A DNA stretch of 64,000 nucleotides from Oscillospiraceae bacterium (GTDB taxonomy: Bacteria; Bacillota; Clostridia; Oscillospirales; Oscillospiraceae), in the NCBI GenBank assembly GCA_017429835.1, contig JAFROD010000042.1, positions 52,145-116,144 of the forward strand, in the 5' to 3' direction. Position numbers and translations under genes: made by a program. Of the stretch, positions 26,152 to 35,284 are shown in pieces. Within the stretch, counting starts at the first letter, position 1; each line of letters begins with the position of its first letter. The notes below the pieces were generated by a model. That model was not told the origin of the DNA. It was given only the letters and a program-made list of their open reading frames with translations, and ran no database searches.

Positions 26152-29100
26152 ATGTCGATGTATCTGAAACAACTAGAACTTCAGGGCTTCAAATCCTTCC
26201 CTGATAAGACGGTTGTCAGCTTCGGTCATGACATCACCGCGATCGTCGGGCCGAACGGCAGCGGCAAATCAAATATATCCGACGCGATCCGCTGGGTCAT
26301 GGGTGAGCAGAACTCCCGCACCCTGCGCGGACAGAAAATGGAGGACGTCATCTTCGGCGGTACAGAGAAGCGTTCGCAGGTCGGCTTTGCCGAAGCGACG
26401 CTCGTTTTAGACAATTCCGACCGCGCGCTGCGCTATGATGCGGACGAGCTGATGATCACACGCCGGTACTACCGTTCCGGCGAAAGCGAATTCTATATCA
26501 ATAAACAGTCCGTCCGCCTGCGCGACGTGAACGAGCTGTTTATGGATACCGGTCTCGGGCGCGAGGGCTATTCCAACATCAGCCAGGGCAGAATCGACGA
26601 GATCCTGTCTCTGAAGAGCACGGATCGCCGCGAGATCTTCGAGGAGGCGGCGGGCATCTCCAAATACCGCCACCGCAAGGAGGAAACGGAACGCCGTCTG
26701 GCGAATACGGAAGAAAACCTGCTGCGCATCGGGGACAAGATCTCTGAGCTGGAGTTGCAGGTCGAGCCGCTGCGCGAGCAGTCCGAAAAGGCGAAGAAAT
26801 ACCTTGCCTACCGCGACGAGCTCAAGGGCGTCGAAGTCGCTTTGTGGCTGCGCAGCCTCGATAAGCTCAGCGCGACTGCGCGCAAGGCGGAGGAGGATTA
26901 TCACTCCGCTGCATTCATTCTCCAGCAGGAGCATACGGCGCTCGATGAGCTTTACGTGACTGCGGAAACGCTGCGCTTCGACCTGCACAACCGCGACATG
27001 CAGACCGATCAGCTCCGCGAGCAGATCGCCGAAAGCGAAGCGCTGGTGCAGGGCATTCGCAGCGAGATCGCCGTGCTTCGCACGAACAGCGACAACTGCC
27101 TTGCGAATATGGAGCGCATTCGCTCCGAAATGGCGGAGCAGGAGAGCCGCAGCGGCGGCATCGGCAAGCAGATCGCCGCGCTGGAAGCGAGAATCGCCGA
27201 GATCGCAAAGGACGCCGAAGTGCTGAACGGCAAGCTGCGCGATGCCGAAGCGGAGGGCAGGAAGCTTGCAGACTCCGCCGAGGGCATGACGAAACGCTAT
27301 TTGACGCTGCGCAACGAGCAGGAGCGGCTTCGCACGGAGCAGTCTGCCAAGGGCGCAGACCTTGCCGCCGCGGAGGACTCCTTAAACCGCAGCGCGGAGC
27401 ATAAGGCGCAGGTGAACGCCGACTGCGAGGCGGCGAAAAGCCGTCAGCAGGACGCGGAGGAGAATCTGGCGCAGGCGCGCAAAGCATTACAGGCGGCGCA
27501 GGAGGACATCACCGCCGCGCAGAACACCATCGAGGGCTACCGCCTGCGCAGCAAGACCCGCACGGAGCGCAGAGATGCGCTGCGGAAGCAGGTCACGGAC
27601 GCGACGGTCGCGCTCGACACCGTGATCTCGCGCCTGAAGCTCTTTGAAGAAATGGAGCGCGAGTACGAGGGCTATTCCAAGGCAGTCCGTGTGGTCATGC
27701 AGGAGAGCAAAAAGGGCGTGCTGCGCAATATCCACGGGCCGGTCTCCGCGCTGATCCGCACGGACGACGCCTATACCGTCGCGATCGAGATCGCGCTGGG
27801 CAGCGCGCTGCAGCAGATCGTCGTCAGCGACGAGCAGGCGGCGAAGAACGCCATCAACTATCTGATGCGCAACGACGCCGGCAGAGCGACCTTCCTGCCG
27901 CTGAACGTCATTCAGAGTAAGGAACTGAACGAGCGCGGCGTCGAAAGCTGCCGCGGTTTTGTCGGTATCGCTTCGGAGCTTGTCCGAAGCGACGCGAAAT
28001 ATCGCAATATTATTTGCAATCTACTTGGGAAAACTGTCATTGCGGACGACATGGATGCCGCGATCGCGATCGCGAATCGCTACGGACACCGTTTCCGCAT
28101 CGTCACGCTGGACGGACAGGTGATCAACGCGGGCGGCTCGATGACGGGCGGTTCGGTGTCGAAGAACGCCGGTATCCTCTCCCGCGCGAACGAGATCGAA
28201 CGCCTGCGGAAGAAGAAAGCGGACGCGGAAGATAAGCTGGCAAAACTGAAGAGCGAGTTTTCTGAAGCGGAACGGCTTGCGCAGCAGGTCGAATATGAGC
28301 TCTCGACCGAAGAAAGCAAGCTCCGCGCGGCGCAGGACGAAGCGCTGCGCCTTTCCGGCGAGGAAAAGCAGTACGCCGTCCTCGCGCAGGCGATCGGCGA
28401 CGCGATCTCCGGCTCGGAGCGCGAACTGTCCGCGATCGCGGAGCAGGAAAAGGCGGACGAGCAGCGCAGAAAGACGCTGACGGAACAGATCGCCGCTCTG
28501 GAGCGTCAAATCGGAGAGACGGAGCGCGAGCTCACGGTACTGTCCGACGGACAGAGCATTGCCGCTGAGCAGAGCAACCGCCTGAGCGAGAAGATGACGA
28601 CCATCCGCATGGACATTGCCGCTCTGGAAGCGGAGCGCGCGACCGCAGTGGATTCGATCGGCCGTCTGCGCGGCTTGGAGCAGTCGATGCGCGGCGATCA
28701 CGCGCAGAAGCAGGCGCTGCTTGCGACCTATCAGCAGGAAAACGAAGCAATCCTTGCTCAGATCAAAGAGCGTGAGAACGCCTTTGAGCTCCAAAACGCA
28801 GACGCGCAGGGCAAACGCGATCAGCTCAAGACTGCGCTCGAGGAGCGCATGCAGGTCGAAGCGAGAAAGACCGCGACAGACAAAGAAGCGCAGGACAAGA
28901 GCCGCGATATTCTGAACATGGAGCGCGAAAGCGCGCGTCTGGAAGCCAAGAAGACCGCAGCCGAGATGGAAGAAAAGCAGATTATTGACCGCTTGTGGGA
29001 GAACTACGAGCTGACGCCGTCCACTGCGGCAGAAGCCGCGGCGGAGATCGACAGCGTTATGTCGGCGCAGAAAACGGCTGCAGATCTGAAACGGAAGATT

Positions 29101-29736
29101 GCCGCGCTCGGCACGCCGAACCTCGGCGCGATCGAGGAATTCGCCCGCGTGAACGAACGCTATGAATATCTGACCGGTCAGCGGGACGACGTTTTGACCT
29201 CGAAGCGCGATCTGCTGGGGATCATCAGCGACATCACCACGCAGATGACGGAGATATTCACGACGGAGTTTGCAAAGATCAACACCTATTTCGGTCAGAC
29301 CTTTACGGAGATGTTCGGCGGCGGCAAGGCGTCGCTGGAGCTGGAAGACCCGGAGGAGCCGCTGATCTGCGGCATCGAGATCCGCGTTCAGCCTCCCGGA
29401 AAGCAGCTCAAGACCATTACGCTCCTTTCCGGCGGCGAAAAAGCGTTCGTTGCGATCGCGCTGTATTTTGCGATCCTGCGCGTCCGTCCGACGCCGTTCT
29501 GCATGCTCGACGAGATCGACGCTGCGCTGGACGACCGGAACGTAGAACGCTTCGCGACCTATTTGCGCGGCTTCAGCACCAATACGCAGTTCATCGTCAT
29601 CACGCACCGCCGCGGTACGATGGAAGCGTCCGATATGCTCTACGGCGTGACCATGCAGGAGCAGGGTATTTCCAAGATCCTGCATCTGGATTTGAATCGA
29701 ATGGAGCAGCAGTTGGATATCATTTCGGAGGAATAA
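26152..29736 (+). CDS. smc: chromosome segregation protein SMC
   Basis: The 1194-residue protein has Walker A GPNGSGKSN at residues 33-41. Two long coiled coils flank a hinge domain (YSKAVRVVMQESKKGVLRNI at its start; AGGSMTGGSVSKNAGILSR after it). The C-terminal signature is LLSGGEKAFVAIALYFAIL, with Walker B FCMLDEIDAALDD. It compacts and separates sister chromosomes as a homodimer with ScpA and ScpB, which are not in this window. ATG 26152 with AGGAG upstream fits the conserved start MYLKQLELQGFKSF. Confidence 0.97.
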   Translation: MSMYLKQLELQGFKSFPDKTVVSFGHDITAIVGPNGSGKSNISDAIRWVMGEQNSRTLRGQKMEDVIFGGTEKRSQVGFAEATLVLDNSDRALRYDADELMITRRYYRSGESEFYINKQSVRLRDVNELFMDTGLGREGYSNISQGRIDEILSLKSTDRREIFEEAAGISKYRHRKEETERRLANTEENLLRIGDKISELELQVEPLREQSEKAKKYLAYRDELKGVEVALWLRSLDKLSATARKAEEDYHSAAFILQQEHTALDELYVTAETLRFDLHNRDMQTDQLREQIAESEALVQGIRSEIAVLRTNSDNCLANMERIRSEMAEQESRSGGIGKQIAALEARIAEIAKDAEVLNGKLRDAEAEGRKLADSAEGMTKRYLTLRNEQERLRTEQSAKGADLAAAEDSLNRSAEHKAQVNADCEAAKSRQQDAEENLAQARKALQAAQEDITAAQNTIEGYRLRSKTRTERRDALRKQVTDATVALDTVISRLKLFEEMEREYEGYSKAVRVVMQESKKGVLRNIHGPVSALIRTDDAYTVAIEIALGSALQQIVVSDEQAAKNAINYLMRNDAGRATFLPLNVIQSKELNERGVESCRGFVGIASELVRSDAKYRNIICNLLGKTVIADDMDAAIAIANRYGHRFRIVTLDGQVINAGGSMTGGSVSKNAGILSRANEIERLRKKKADAEDKLAKLKSEFSEAERLAQQVEYELSTEESKLRAAQDEALRLSGEEKQYAVLAQAIGDAISGSERELSAIAEQEKADEQRRKTLTEQIAALERQIGETERELTVLSDGQSIAAEQSNRLSEKMTTIRMDIAALEAERATAVDSIGRLRGLEQSMRGDHAQKQALLATYQQENEAILAQIKERENAFELQNADAQGKRDQLKTALEERMQVEARKTATDKEAQDKSRDILNMERESARLEAKKTAAEMEEKQIIDRLWENYELTPSTAAEAAAEIDSVMSAQKTAADLKRKIAALGTPNLGAIEEFARVNERYEYLTGQRDDVLTSKRDLLGIISDITTQMTEIFTTEFAKINTYFGQTFTEMFGGGKASLELEDPEEPLICGIEIRVQPPGKQLKTITLLSGGEKAFVAIALYFAILRVRPTPFCMLDEIDAALDDRNVERFATYLRGFSTNTQFIVITHRRGTMEASDMLYGVTMQEQGISKILHLDLNRMEQQLDIISEE

Positions 29737-29737
29737 C

Positions 29738-30643
29738 ATGGGGTTTATCGAAAAAATCAAGCGGGGGCTTTCAAAGACGAGATCGGCGATGTCCTCGACG
29801 TTCGGTTGCCTGTTCGACTCCTTCACCGGAGCGAACGAGGAATTCTACGAAGAACTTGAGGAGAGCATGATCCTCGCCGATCTGGGCGTAGAAACGTCCT
29901 GCAAGGCGGTCGATCTGCTGCGCGAGCGCGTGAAGGAGCGCAAGCTGCGCGGCGGAGAGGAAATCCACAACGCATTGAAGGAGATCCTCGTGGAAATGCT
30001 GAATGTGGGCGATACGCGCCTGAAGCTCGGCACGAAGCCGTCCGTGATTCTCGTGATCGGCGTCAACGGCGTCGGCAAGACGACGACCATCGGCAAGCTG
30101 GCGTATCATCTGCGTCAGCAGGGCAAGAAGGTGCTGCTGTGCGCGGGCGATACTTTCCGCGCGGCGGCGGCGGATCAGCTCGAGATCTGGGCGGGCAGAA
30201 GCGGAGCGGAAATCGTCCGCCAGCATGAGGGCGCAGACCCCGCTTCCGTCGTCTACGACGGTATTTCCGCGGCAAAGGCAAGGGGTACGGACGTGATCCT
30301 CTGCGATACCGCCGGTCGTCTGCACAACAAGGCGAATCTGATGAACGAGCTCGGCAAGATCACGCGGATCATCGAGCGCGAGCTGCCGGACGCGGACAAG
30401 GAGATTTTGCTTGTTCTCGACGGAACGACCGGACAGAACGGTCTGATGCAGGCAAAGCAGTTCAAGGAGATCGCGGGCGTGACGGCGATCGCGCTGACCA
30501 AGCTCGACGGAACCGCGAAGGGCGGTATCGTCATCGCGGTCGCGGACGCGCTGCAGATTCCGGTCAAATACATCGGCGTCGGCGAACAGATGGACGATCT
30601 GATGCCGTTCGACGCGCAGGCGTTCGTGGACGCGCTGATTTAA
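29738..30643 (+). CDS. ftsY: signal recognition particle receptor FtsY
   Basis: The 301-residue GTPase has a short N domain (GANEEFYEELEESMILADLG) without the long acidic extension of proteobacterial FtsY. The G domain follows with P-loop GVNGVGKTTT at residues 108-117, CAGDTFRAAAADQLEIWAGR, DTAGRLHNKANL and TKLDGTAKGG. It receives SRP-ribosome complexes at the membrane. It begins one base after the smc stop, the usual smc-ftsY order. Confidence 0.97.
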   Translation: MGFIEKIKRGLSKTRSAMSSTFGCLFDSFTGANEEFYEELEESMILADLGVETSCKAVDLLRERVKERKLRGGEEIHNALKEILVEMLNVGDTRLKLGTKPSVILVIGVNGVGKTTTIGKLAYHLRQQGKKVLLCAGDTFRAAAADQLEIWAGRSGAEIVRQHEGADPASVVYDGISAAKARGTDVILCDTAGRLHNKANLMNELGKITRIIERELPDADKEILLVLDGTTGQNGLMQAKQFKEIAGVTAIALTKLDGTAKGGIVIAVADALQIPVKYIGVGEQMDDLMPFDAQAFVDALI

Positions 30644-30653
30644 GGAGGCACTT

Positions 30654-31370
30654 ATGAGAAACGACGGCAGAGCAGTAGATGAAATGCGAAAAGTGAAGGC
30701 GACGCTCGGCTTTTCCAAGTTTGCCGAGGGAAGCTGCCTGATCGAGATCGGCGATACGATGGTGTTATGCAACGCCTCGGTCGAGGACAAAGTACCGCCC
30801 CACGTGACGAGCGGCGGCTGGGTCACGGCGGAGTATTCGATGCTGCCGCGCGCCAACCGCGAGCGCGGCAAGCGGGATATTTCCAAGCTGAAGCTGTCTG
30901 CGCGCAGCGCGGAGATCCAGCGCCTGATCGGGCGCAGCCTTCGCTGCGCGGTCGATCTGGAGGCGCTCGGCGAGCATACGATCACGATCGACTGCGACGT
31001 TCTGCAGGGCGACGGCGGCACGAGAACGGCGTCCGTCACGGGCGGCTTTATTGCCCTGACGCTTGCGTGCCGGAAGCTTCTGGAACAGGGCAAGATCGAA
31101 AAAATGCCCGTGCGCACCTATGTGGCCGGCATTTCCGCCGGAATCGTGCGCAACGAAGCGATGCTCGACCTGTGCTATGAGGAGGATTCCAAGGCGTTGG
31201 TGGATTTCAACTGCATCATGACCGCGGAAGGCGATATCGTGGAGCTGCAGGCGACCGGCGAAGGCCGTCCGTTCAGCATGGAAGAGCAGAGAAAGCTGAT
31301 CGCGCTGTGCAGAAAGGGAAACACCGTGCTGACGCAGATGCAGCGCAGTTGCCTGGGGAGTCTGGAATGA
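30654..31370 (+). CDS. rph: ribonuclease PH
   Basis: The 238-residue protein is a single RNase PH domain with the family motifs TLGFSKFAEGSCLIEIGDT, MLPRANRERGKRDISK and ITIDCDVLQGDGGTRTASVT. It trims tRNA 3' ends by phosphorolysis. It starts after AAGGAGG and overlaps rdgB at ATGA. It opens a run of seven tightly packed genes ending in leuS. Confidence 0.96.
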   Translation: MRNDGRAVDEMRKVKATLGFSKFAEGSCLIEIGDTMVLCNASVEDKVPPHVTSGGWVTAEYSMLPRANRERGKRDISKLKLSARSAEIQRLIGRSLRCAVDLEALGEHTITIDCDVLQGDGGTRTASVTGGFIALTLACRKLLEQGKIEKMPVRTYVAGISAGIVRNEAMLDLCYEEDSKALVDFNCIMTAEGDIVELQATGEGRPFSMEEQRKLIALCRKGNTVLTQMQRSCLGSLE

Positions 31371-31975
31371 AGCTGGTACTTGCGAGCAACAACGCCCATA
31401 AGCTGCAGGAGCTGAGCGCGATCCTGTCGACCCTCGGCATGGAGGTCGTATCGCAGAAGGAAGCGGGCGTATTCGTCGAGCCGGACGAGACCGGCACGAC
31501 TTTCGAAGAAAACTCCTATATCAAGGCGAAGACCGTCATGGACGCCTGCGGGCTTCCGACTGTCGCGGACGATTCCGGACTGATGGTCGACGCGCTGGAC
31601 GGCGCGCCCGGCGTCTACTCCGCGCGATTCGGCGGCGACGCCTGCAGGAGCGACCGTGACCGGCTGAGCTATCTGCTTTCCAAAATGGAAGCCGTGCCGG
31701 AGGATAAGCGGACGGCGCATTTCGTCAGCGTGATCACCATGCTGACGCCGGACGGAAAGAAGATCGTCGCAAGAGGGGAGTGCCCCGGCAGGATCCTGCG
31801 CGAAGCGCACGGCGAAAACGGCTTCGGCTACGACCCGGTCTTCTTCGTTCCGGAGGAGGGCTGCACCTTTGCCGAGCTGCCGCCCGAACGAAAGAATCAA
31901 ATCTCCCACCGAGCGAGAGCCTTGGAGGTCTTCGTGCAAAAGATCAGAGAGGAGAATGGAAATGCTGACAAGTAA
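31367..31975 (+). CDS. rdgB: XTP/dITP diphosphatase (RdgB/HAM1)
   Basis: The 202-residue enzyme begins MKLVLASNNAHKLQELSAIL, carries VADDSGLMVDALDGAPGVYS and the C-terminal FGYDPVFFVPEEG and ISHRARAL motifs. It removes non-canonical purine triphosphates from the nucleotide pool. The start at 31367 overlaps the rph stop; the upstream in-frame ATG lies inside rph. Confidence 0.96.
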   Translation: MKLVLASNNAHKLQELSAILSTLGMEVVSQKEAGVFVEPDETGTTFEENSYIKAKTVMDACGLPTVADDSGLMVDALDGAPGVYSARFGGDACRSDRDRLSYLLSKMEAVPEDKRTAHFVSVITMLTPDGKKIVARGECPGRILREAHGENGFGYDPVFFVPEEGCTFAELPPERKNQISHRARALEVFVQKIREENGNADK

Positions 31976-32405
31976 ACAAAGATCGGAGCTTCGCAGCGAA
32001 GCCAATACGCTGGAGACGACCCTGATGGTCGGCAAGGAAGGCGTTACGGAGAGCGTGATCGAGGAAGCGGCCCGACAGCTCGAAGCCAGAGAATTGGTCA
32101 AAGGTCGCGTGCTGGAAACTGCGCTTTTGACCGCACGCGAAGCCTGTGACGCGCTGTGCGACGCGCTGCATGCGGACGCCGTGCAGTGTATCGGGTCAAA
32201 ATTCGTGCTTTATAAGAAATCCGAGAAGAAAGCGCAGGAAGCAGCCAGACAGGCGAGAGCCATTCAGAAAAAAGCCGCCAATCCCGTGCGCAGGGGCGCG
32301 CAGGAGCGCCGCCGCAAGGCGAAAGAAGAACGCGAGAAGCGGAACGAGTATTTCCGGCAATCCGCAATTCAGGCGGCGATCGATCGCAGAAACGGGAAGA
32401 AATAA
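31962..32405 (+). CDS. yhbY: YhbY/CRS1-CRM RNA-binding protein with basic C-terminal extension
   Basis: This 147-residue protein is made of a CRM domain of about 95 residues and a very basic tail. The domain starts LTSKQRSELRSEANTLETTL and includes VGKEGVTESVIEEAARQLEA; the usual KxR RNA-contact loop region is present. The tail runs about 55 residues (KKSEKKAQEAARQARAIQKK onward) and is probably a helix. YhbY binds pre-50S ribosomal particles. ATG 31962 has GGAG seven bases upstream and overlaps rdgB by 14 bases. The family is usually about 97 residues, so the extension is notable. Confidence 0.88.
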   Translation: MLTSKQRSELRSEANTLETTLMVGKEGVTESVIEEAARQLEARELVKGRVLETALLTAREACDALCDALHADAVQCIGSKFVLYKKSEKKAQEAARQARAIQKKAANPVRRGAQERRRKAKEEREKRNEYFRQSAIQAAIDRRNGKK

Positions 32406-32426
32406 GAAAGAGAAGGGCGTTTCAGC

Positions 32427-33617
32427 ATGGAAAGAATCGGAATCTTCGGCGGCAGCTTCAACCCGCCGCATCTGGGTCATATCCTCGCAGTGCGCGAATT
32501 TCAGGAGAAACTGTCTCTTGACCGCGTGTTGCTCATTCCTGCCGCGACGCCTCCCCATAAAACGCTGACGACGAATTCTCCCGCCGCAGTCCACAGATTG
32601 GAAATGACGCGCCTTGCGGCCGCAGACCTCCCGTATGCGGAGGTTTCGGATATCGAACTGCGGCGCGAGGGCGCAAGCTATACGGCGGATACGCTTGATG
32701 AATTGCGACGGCTCTATCCCCGGGACGAATTCTTCCTCCTGATGGGAACGGATATGTTCCTTTCGTTTGAGACCTGGTATCACCCCGAGCGCATTGCCGC
32801 GCAGGCGACGGTCGCCGTCGCGCACCGCAGTGCGGATAACGCGCAGCAGCTTCGCACCTGCGCGGACAGACTGAGGGATAAGCTGGAGCTGCACACCGTT
32901 TTCGTAGAGAACGAATACCTGCCGCATTCTTCGACCTCCGTGCGCGCGCTGCTCGCGTTTCAGGCTGCGGAGGAGTATATCGCGCCGGCTGTTCTGGACT
33001 ATATTCTGAAGAACGATCTGTATTTTTCACGCGACGATCTGAAAGGACTCAGCTTCGACCGCCTGCAGGAGGTCAGCCTTTGCCTGCACAACAAGAAGCG
33101 AGTGCCGCACGTGATCGGCTGCAGCGATACGGCGGCGCGTCTGGCACTGAAATACGGCGCTGACCCGGTGGACGCGAAGCGCGCCGGTATTCTGCACGAC
33201 GTCACAAAAGCGCTGAATTCGCAGGAACAGTTGAAATTGTGCGATCATTATGGTATGATATTAGATAATTTTGAACGAATGAATCCGAAGCTGCTCCACG
33301 CCAAGACCGGCGCCGTGATTGCGGAGCAGATCTTTGGCGAGAATCCCGCCGTCTGTGACGCGATCCGATGGCATACGACCGGCAAGGCAAATATGTCTGT
33401 TCTGGAGAAGATCATTTATCTTGCCGATTATATGGAGCCGAATCGCGCTTTTGACGGCGTGGATGAGCTGCGCCGCCTGACAGAAGAGAATCTGGACGAC
33501 GCGCTGTATCTCGGTCTGACCATGACGATGGGACAACTAAAGGCCAACGGCCGTGAGATTGATAAAAATTCCAGTGCTGCCCTGCACTGGCTGGAAGAAA
33601 GGAAGCAAAGCAGATGA
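32427..33617 (+). CDS. nadD: fused nicotinate-nucleotide adenylyltransferase NadD and YqeK-type HD hydrolase
   Basis: The 396-residue fusion has two parts. Residues 1 to about 200 are NadD (IGIFGGSFNPPHLGHILAV with the HxGH nucleotidyl-transfer motif, LLMGTDMFLSFETWY, PHSSTSVRALLA). Residues about 210-396 are an HD-domain protein of the YqeK type (His in RVPHVIGCSDTAARL, then AGILHDVTKAL, IRWHTTGKANMSVLEKIIYL, YLADYMEPNR). NadD makes NaAD in NAD synthesis; YqeK hydrolyses diadenosine tetraphosphate. The two are separate neighbours in Bacillus; here they are one chain with no stop between. Confidence 0.94.
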   Translation: MERIGIFGGSFNPPHLGHILAVREFQEKLSLDRVLLIPAATPPHKTLTTNSPAAVHRLEMTRLAAADLPYAEVSDIELRREGASYTADTLDELRRLYPRDEFFLLMGTDMFLSFETWYHPERIAAQATVAVAHRSADNAQQLRTCADRLRDKLELHTVFVENEYLPHSSTSVRALLAFQAAEEYIAPAVLDYILKNDLYFSRDDLKGLSFDRLQEVSLCLHNKKRVPHVIGCSDTAARLALKYGADPVDAKRAGILHDVTKALNSQEQLKLCDHYGMILDNFERMNPKLLHAKTGAVIAEQIFGENPAVCDAIRWHTTGKANMSVLEKIIYLADYMEPNRAFDGVDELRRLTEENLDDALYLGLTMTMGQLKANGREIDKNSSAALHWLEERKQSR

Positions 33618-34897
33618 AACTGTTTGGCAATACGAAACGATCTGCGCCTGCGAAAGCCGCAAAACGGACGGCTGACGCGCCGCTGATCAAGGAACAACCG
33701 CAGGAGATAACGGAGAGCAGACTGCAGCCGCACGTCCGCGCGATCCTCCTGATGCTCGGCGCGATCTGCCTGTTTGCAGGCGCGGTAGCGATGTGTTTCA
33801 TGCTGATCAGTCAGAGCGCGGAGGTCAATGCGCTGCCGCAGGAGGATCCGAAACCGATCCGTTTCGTCGCCGGCGGACGAAGCGTGCTGCCGCCCTCGAC
33901 GGAAGACGTCCCGGTGGAGTATGAAGTGCCGAAGAGCAAGAATAATTCCAACAGGCTGAACGTATTGCTGATCGGAATCGACGAGGCGACGGATCTGAGC
34001 AATATGCTCATGCTGGCGAGCATCGATCTGAATACGAAAGATGTCGCGCTGCTCAGCATACCGCGCGAAACCTATATTTCCGGCAACTTTAAATATCCCG
34101 CGGCATTCAACGTCTATAAAGAAGCTGAAGGCGGCGCGTTCGGTATTAAGTCGGTCGTGGAAAAGGTCAAGGAGATGATCGGCTTTCAGCCGGATTACTA
34201 TTTCGTTTTCAACACCGCGTCCTTGAACGGACTGCTCGACCTGACCGGCAATATCGAGTTTGAGGTTCCGGAAGAACCGGCGTACAGCAATCTTGCCGCA
34301 GGGCGTCAATCAGTCGACGGCGCTAAGGCGATCAAGCTTCTCAACTACCGTAACGATTATTACGAAATATCGACGGAGCCTGCCAGAGTGCAGCGCATGT
34401 TCCTCCAAAAGCTGCTGACCAAGCTGCTGCAGGACAGCGAGCACATCGACGAAAATGCGCGTGCGATCGCTGCGTTCGCCGACACGGATCTTTCCTCCAA
34501 CGATCTTGCCTTCCTTGGACATCTGTTCCAGGGACTGGATATGAACGGGATATACAGCCGCGCCCTGCCTGGCGAAGTGGTAGAGGCAGGCGGCGCATAC
34601 TTCTTCCAGGTCGATCCGAACGAAGCGGTTGTCATGCTCAACGAGCATTTCAATCCGCTCGATAAGGAACTGACGGTATTTGATCTGAACTTCCGTCAGG
34701 TCGCCGGCGACAGCGGCGAAGGCGAATACGCCGCTTACGGCTTCGGCAACGGACGAAACAACACGGTCGGCAACGATGACGACGACGAGGACGAAACGCA
34801 GCAGACGGATGCCACGGAAGCGACCGAGCCGACGGAGGAAACGCAGCCTCCCGAGGAAACTGAGGACACAGGCTCCGAGAGCCCTGAAACGCCCTAA
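33614..34897 (+). CDS. LytR-CpsA-Psr (LCP) family protein, divergent active site
   Basis: The 427-residue protein has a cytoplasmic N-terminus and one membrane helix (AILLMLGAICLFAGAVAMCF). The extracellular LCP domain includes LNVLLIGIDEATDLSNMLML, IDLNTKDVALLSIPRETYIS and a later Arg-containing motif (KLLNYRNDYYEISTEPARVQ). The tail is acidic and Thr-rich (DDDDEDETQQTDATEATEP). LCP enzymes attach polymers to peptidoglycan. At the usual R-S-D-T-M-M-L motif this protein reads L-S-N-M-L-M-L, so the conserved Asp is replaced by Asn. It overlaps the nadD/yqeK stop by four bases, as LCP genes often do in this locus. Confidence 0.87.
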   Translation: MKLFGNTKRSAPAKAAKRTADAPLIKEQPQEITESRLQPHVRAILLMLGAICLFAGAVAMCFMLISQSAEVNALPQEDPKPIRFVAGGRSVLPPSTEDVPVEYEVPKSKNNSNRLNVLLIGIDEATDLSNMLMLASIDLNTKDVALLSIPRETYISGNFKYPAAFNVYKEAEGGAFGIKSVVEKVKEMIGFQPDYYFVFNTASLNGLLDLTGNIEFEVPEEPAYSNLAAGRQSVDGAKAIKLLNYRNDYYEISTEPARVQRMFLQKLLTKLLQDSEHIDENARAIAAFADTDLSSNDLAFLGHLFQGLDMNGIYSRALPGEVVEAGGAYFFQVDPNEAVVMLNEHFNPLDKELTVFDLNFRQVAGDSGEGEYAAYGFGNGRNNTVGNDDDDEDETQQTDATEATEPTEETQPPEETEDTGSESPETP

Positions 34898-34915
34898 CGA
34901 AAAGGAGAGAGAACG

Positions 34916-35281
34916 ATGTTTACACCAAAGGAAATCGCAACGCGCGCGGCGCAGGTTTTGGACGACAGAAAGGGTCTCGGCATCAAGCTGCTTGAGGTTA
35001 CGGACGTCACCAGCATTGCGGATTATTTTCTGATTTGCACCGGCACCTCCAGCACGCACGTCAAGACACTGTGCGACAGCGCGGAAGCTGCCGTCGCAGA
35101 CGAGATGGGCGAAGCGCTTTTGCACCGTGAAGGTCACCGCGGAGGCACTTGGGTGCTGCTTGACTTCGGCTGCCTGGTCGTGCACGTCTTCACCAAAGAA
35201 GCCCGCGAATTCTACGATCTGGAGCGTCTTTGGAACGATGCGAAGGAGATTCCCCTGAATTTCGACAAAGAAGAGGCATAA
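34916..35281 (+). CDS. rsfS: ribosome silencing factor RsfS
   Basis: The 121-residue DUF143 protein has DVTSIADYFLICTGTSSTHV and the C-terminal VLLDFGCLVVHVFTKEAREF and YDLERLWNDA. RsfS binds ribosomal protein uL14 and blocks subunit joining in starvation. It lies between the LCP gene and leuS with spacings of 18 and 3 bases, so it belongs to the same operon. The start has GGAGAG upstream. Confidence 0.96.
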   Translation: MFTPKEIATRAAQVLDDRKGLGIKLLEVTDVTSIADYFLICTGTSSTHVKTLCDSAEAAVADEMGEALLHREGHRGGTWVLLDFGCLVVHVFTKEAREFYDLERLWNDAKEIPLNFDKEEA

Positions 35282-35284
35282 CGC

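Noticed and set aside
26407..29826. Minus-strand open frames across smc
   Set aside because: Composition artefacts of the coiled-coil codons; no start signals or domains.
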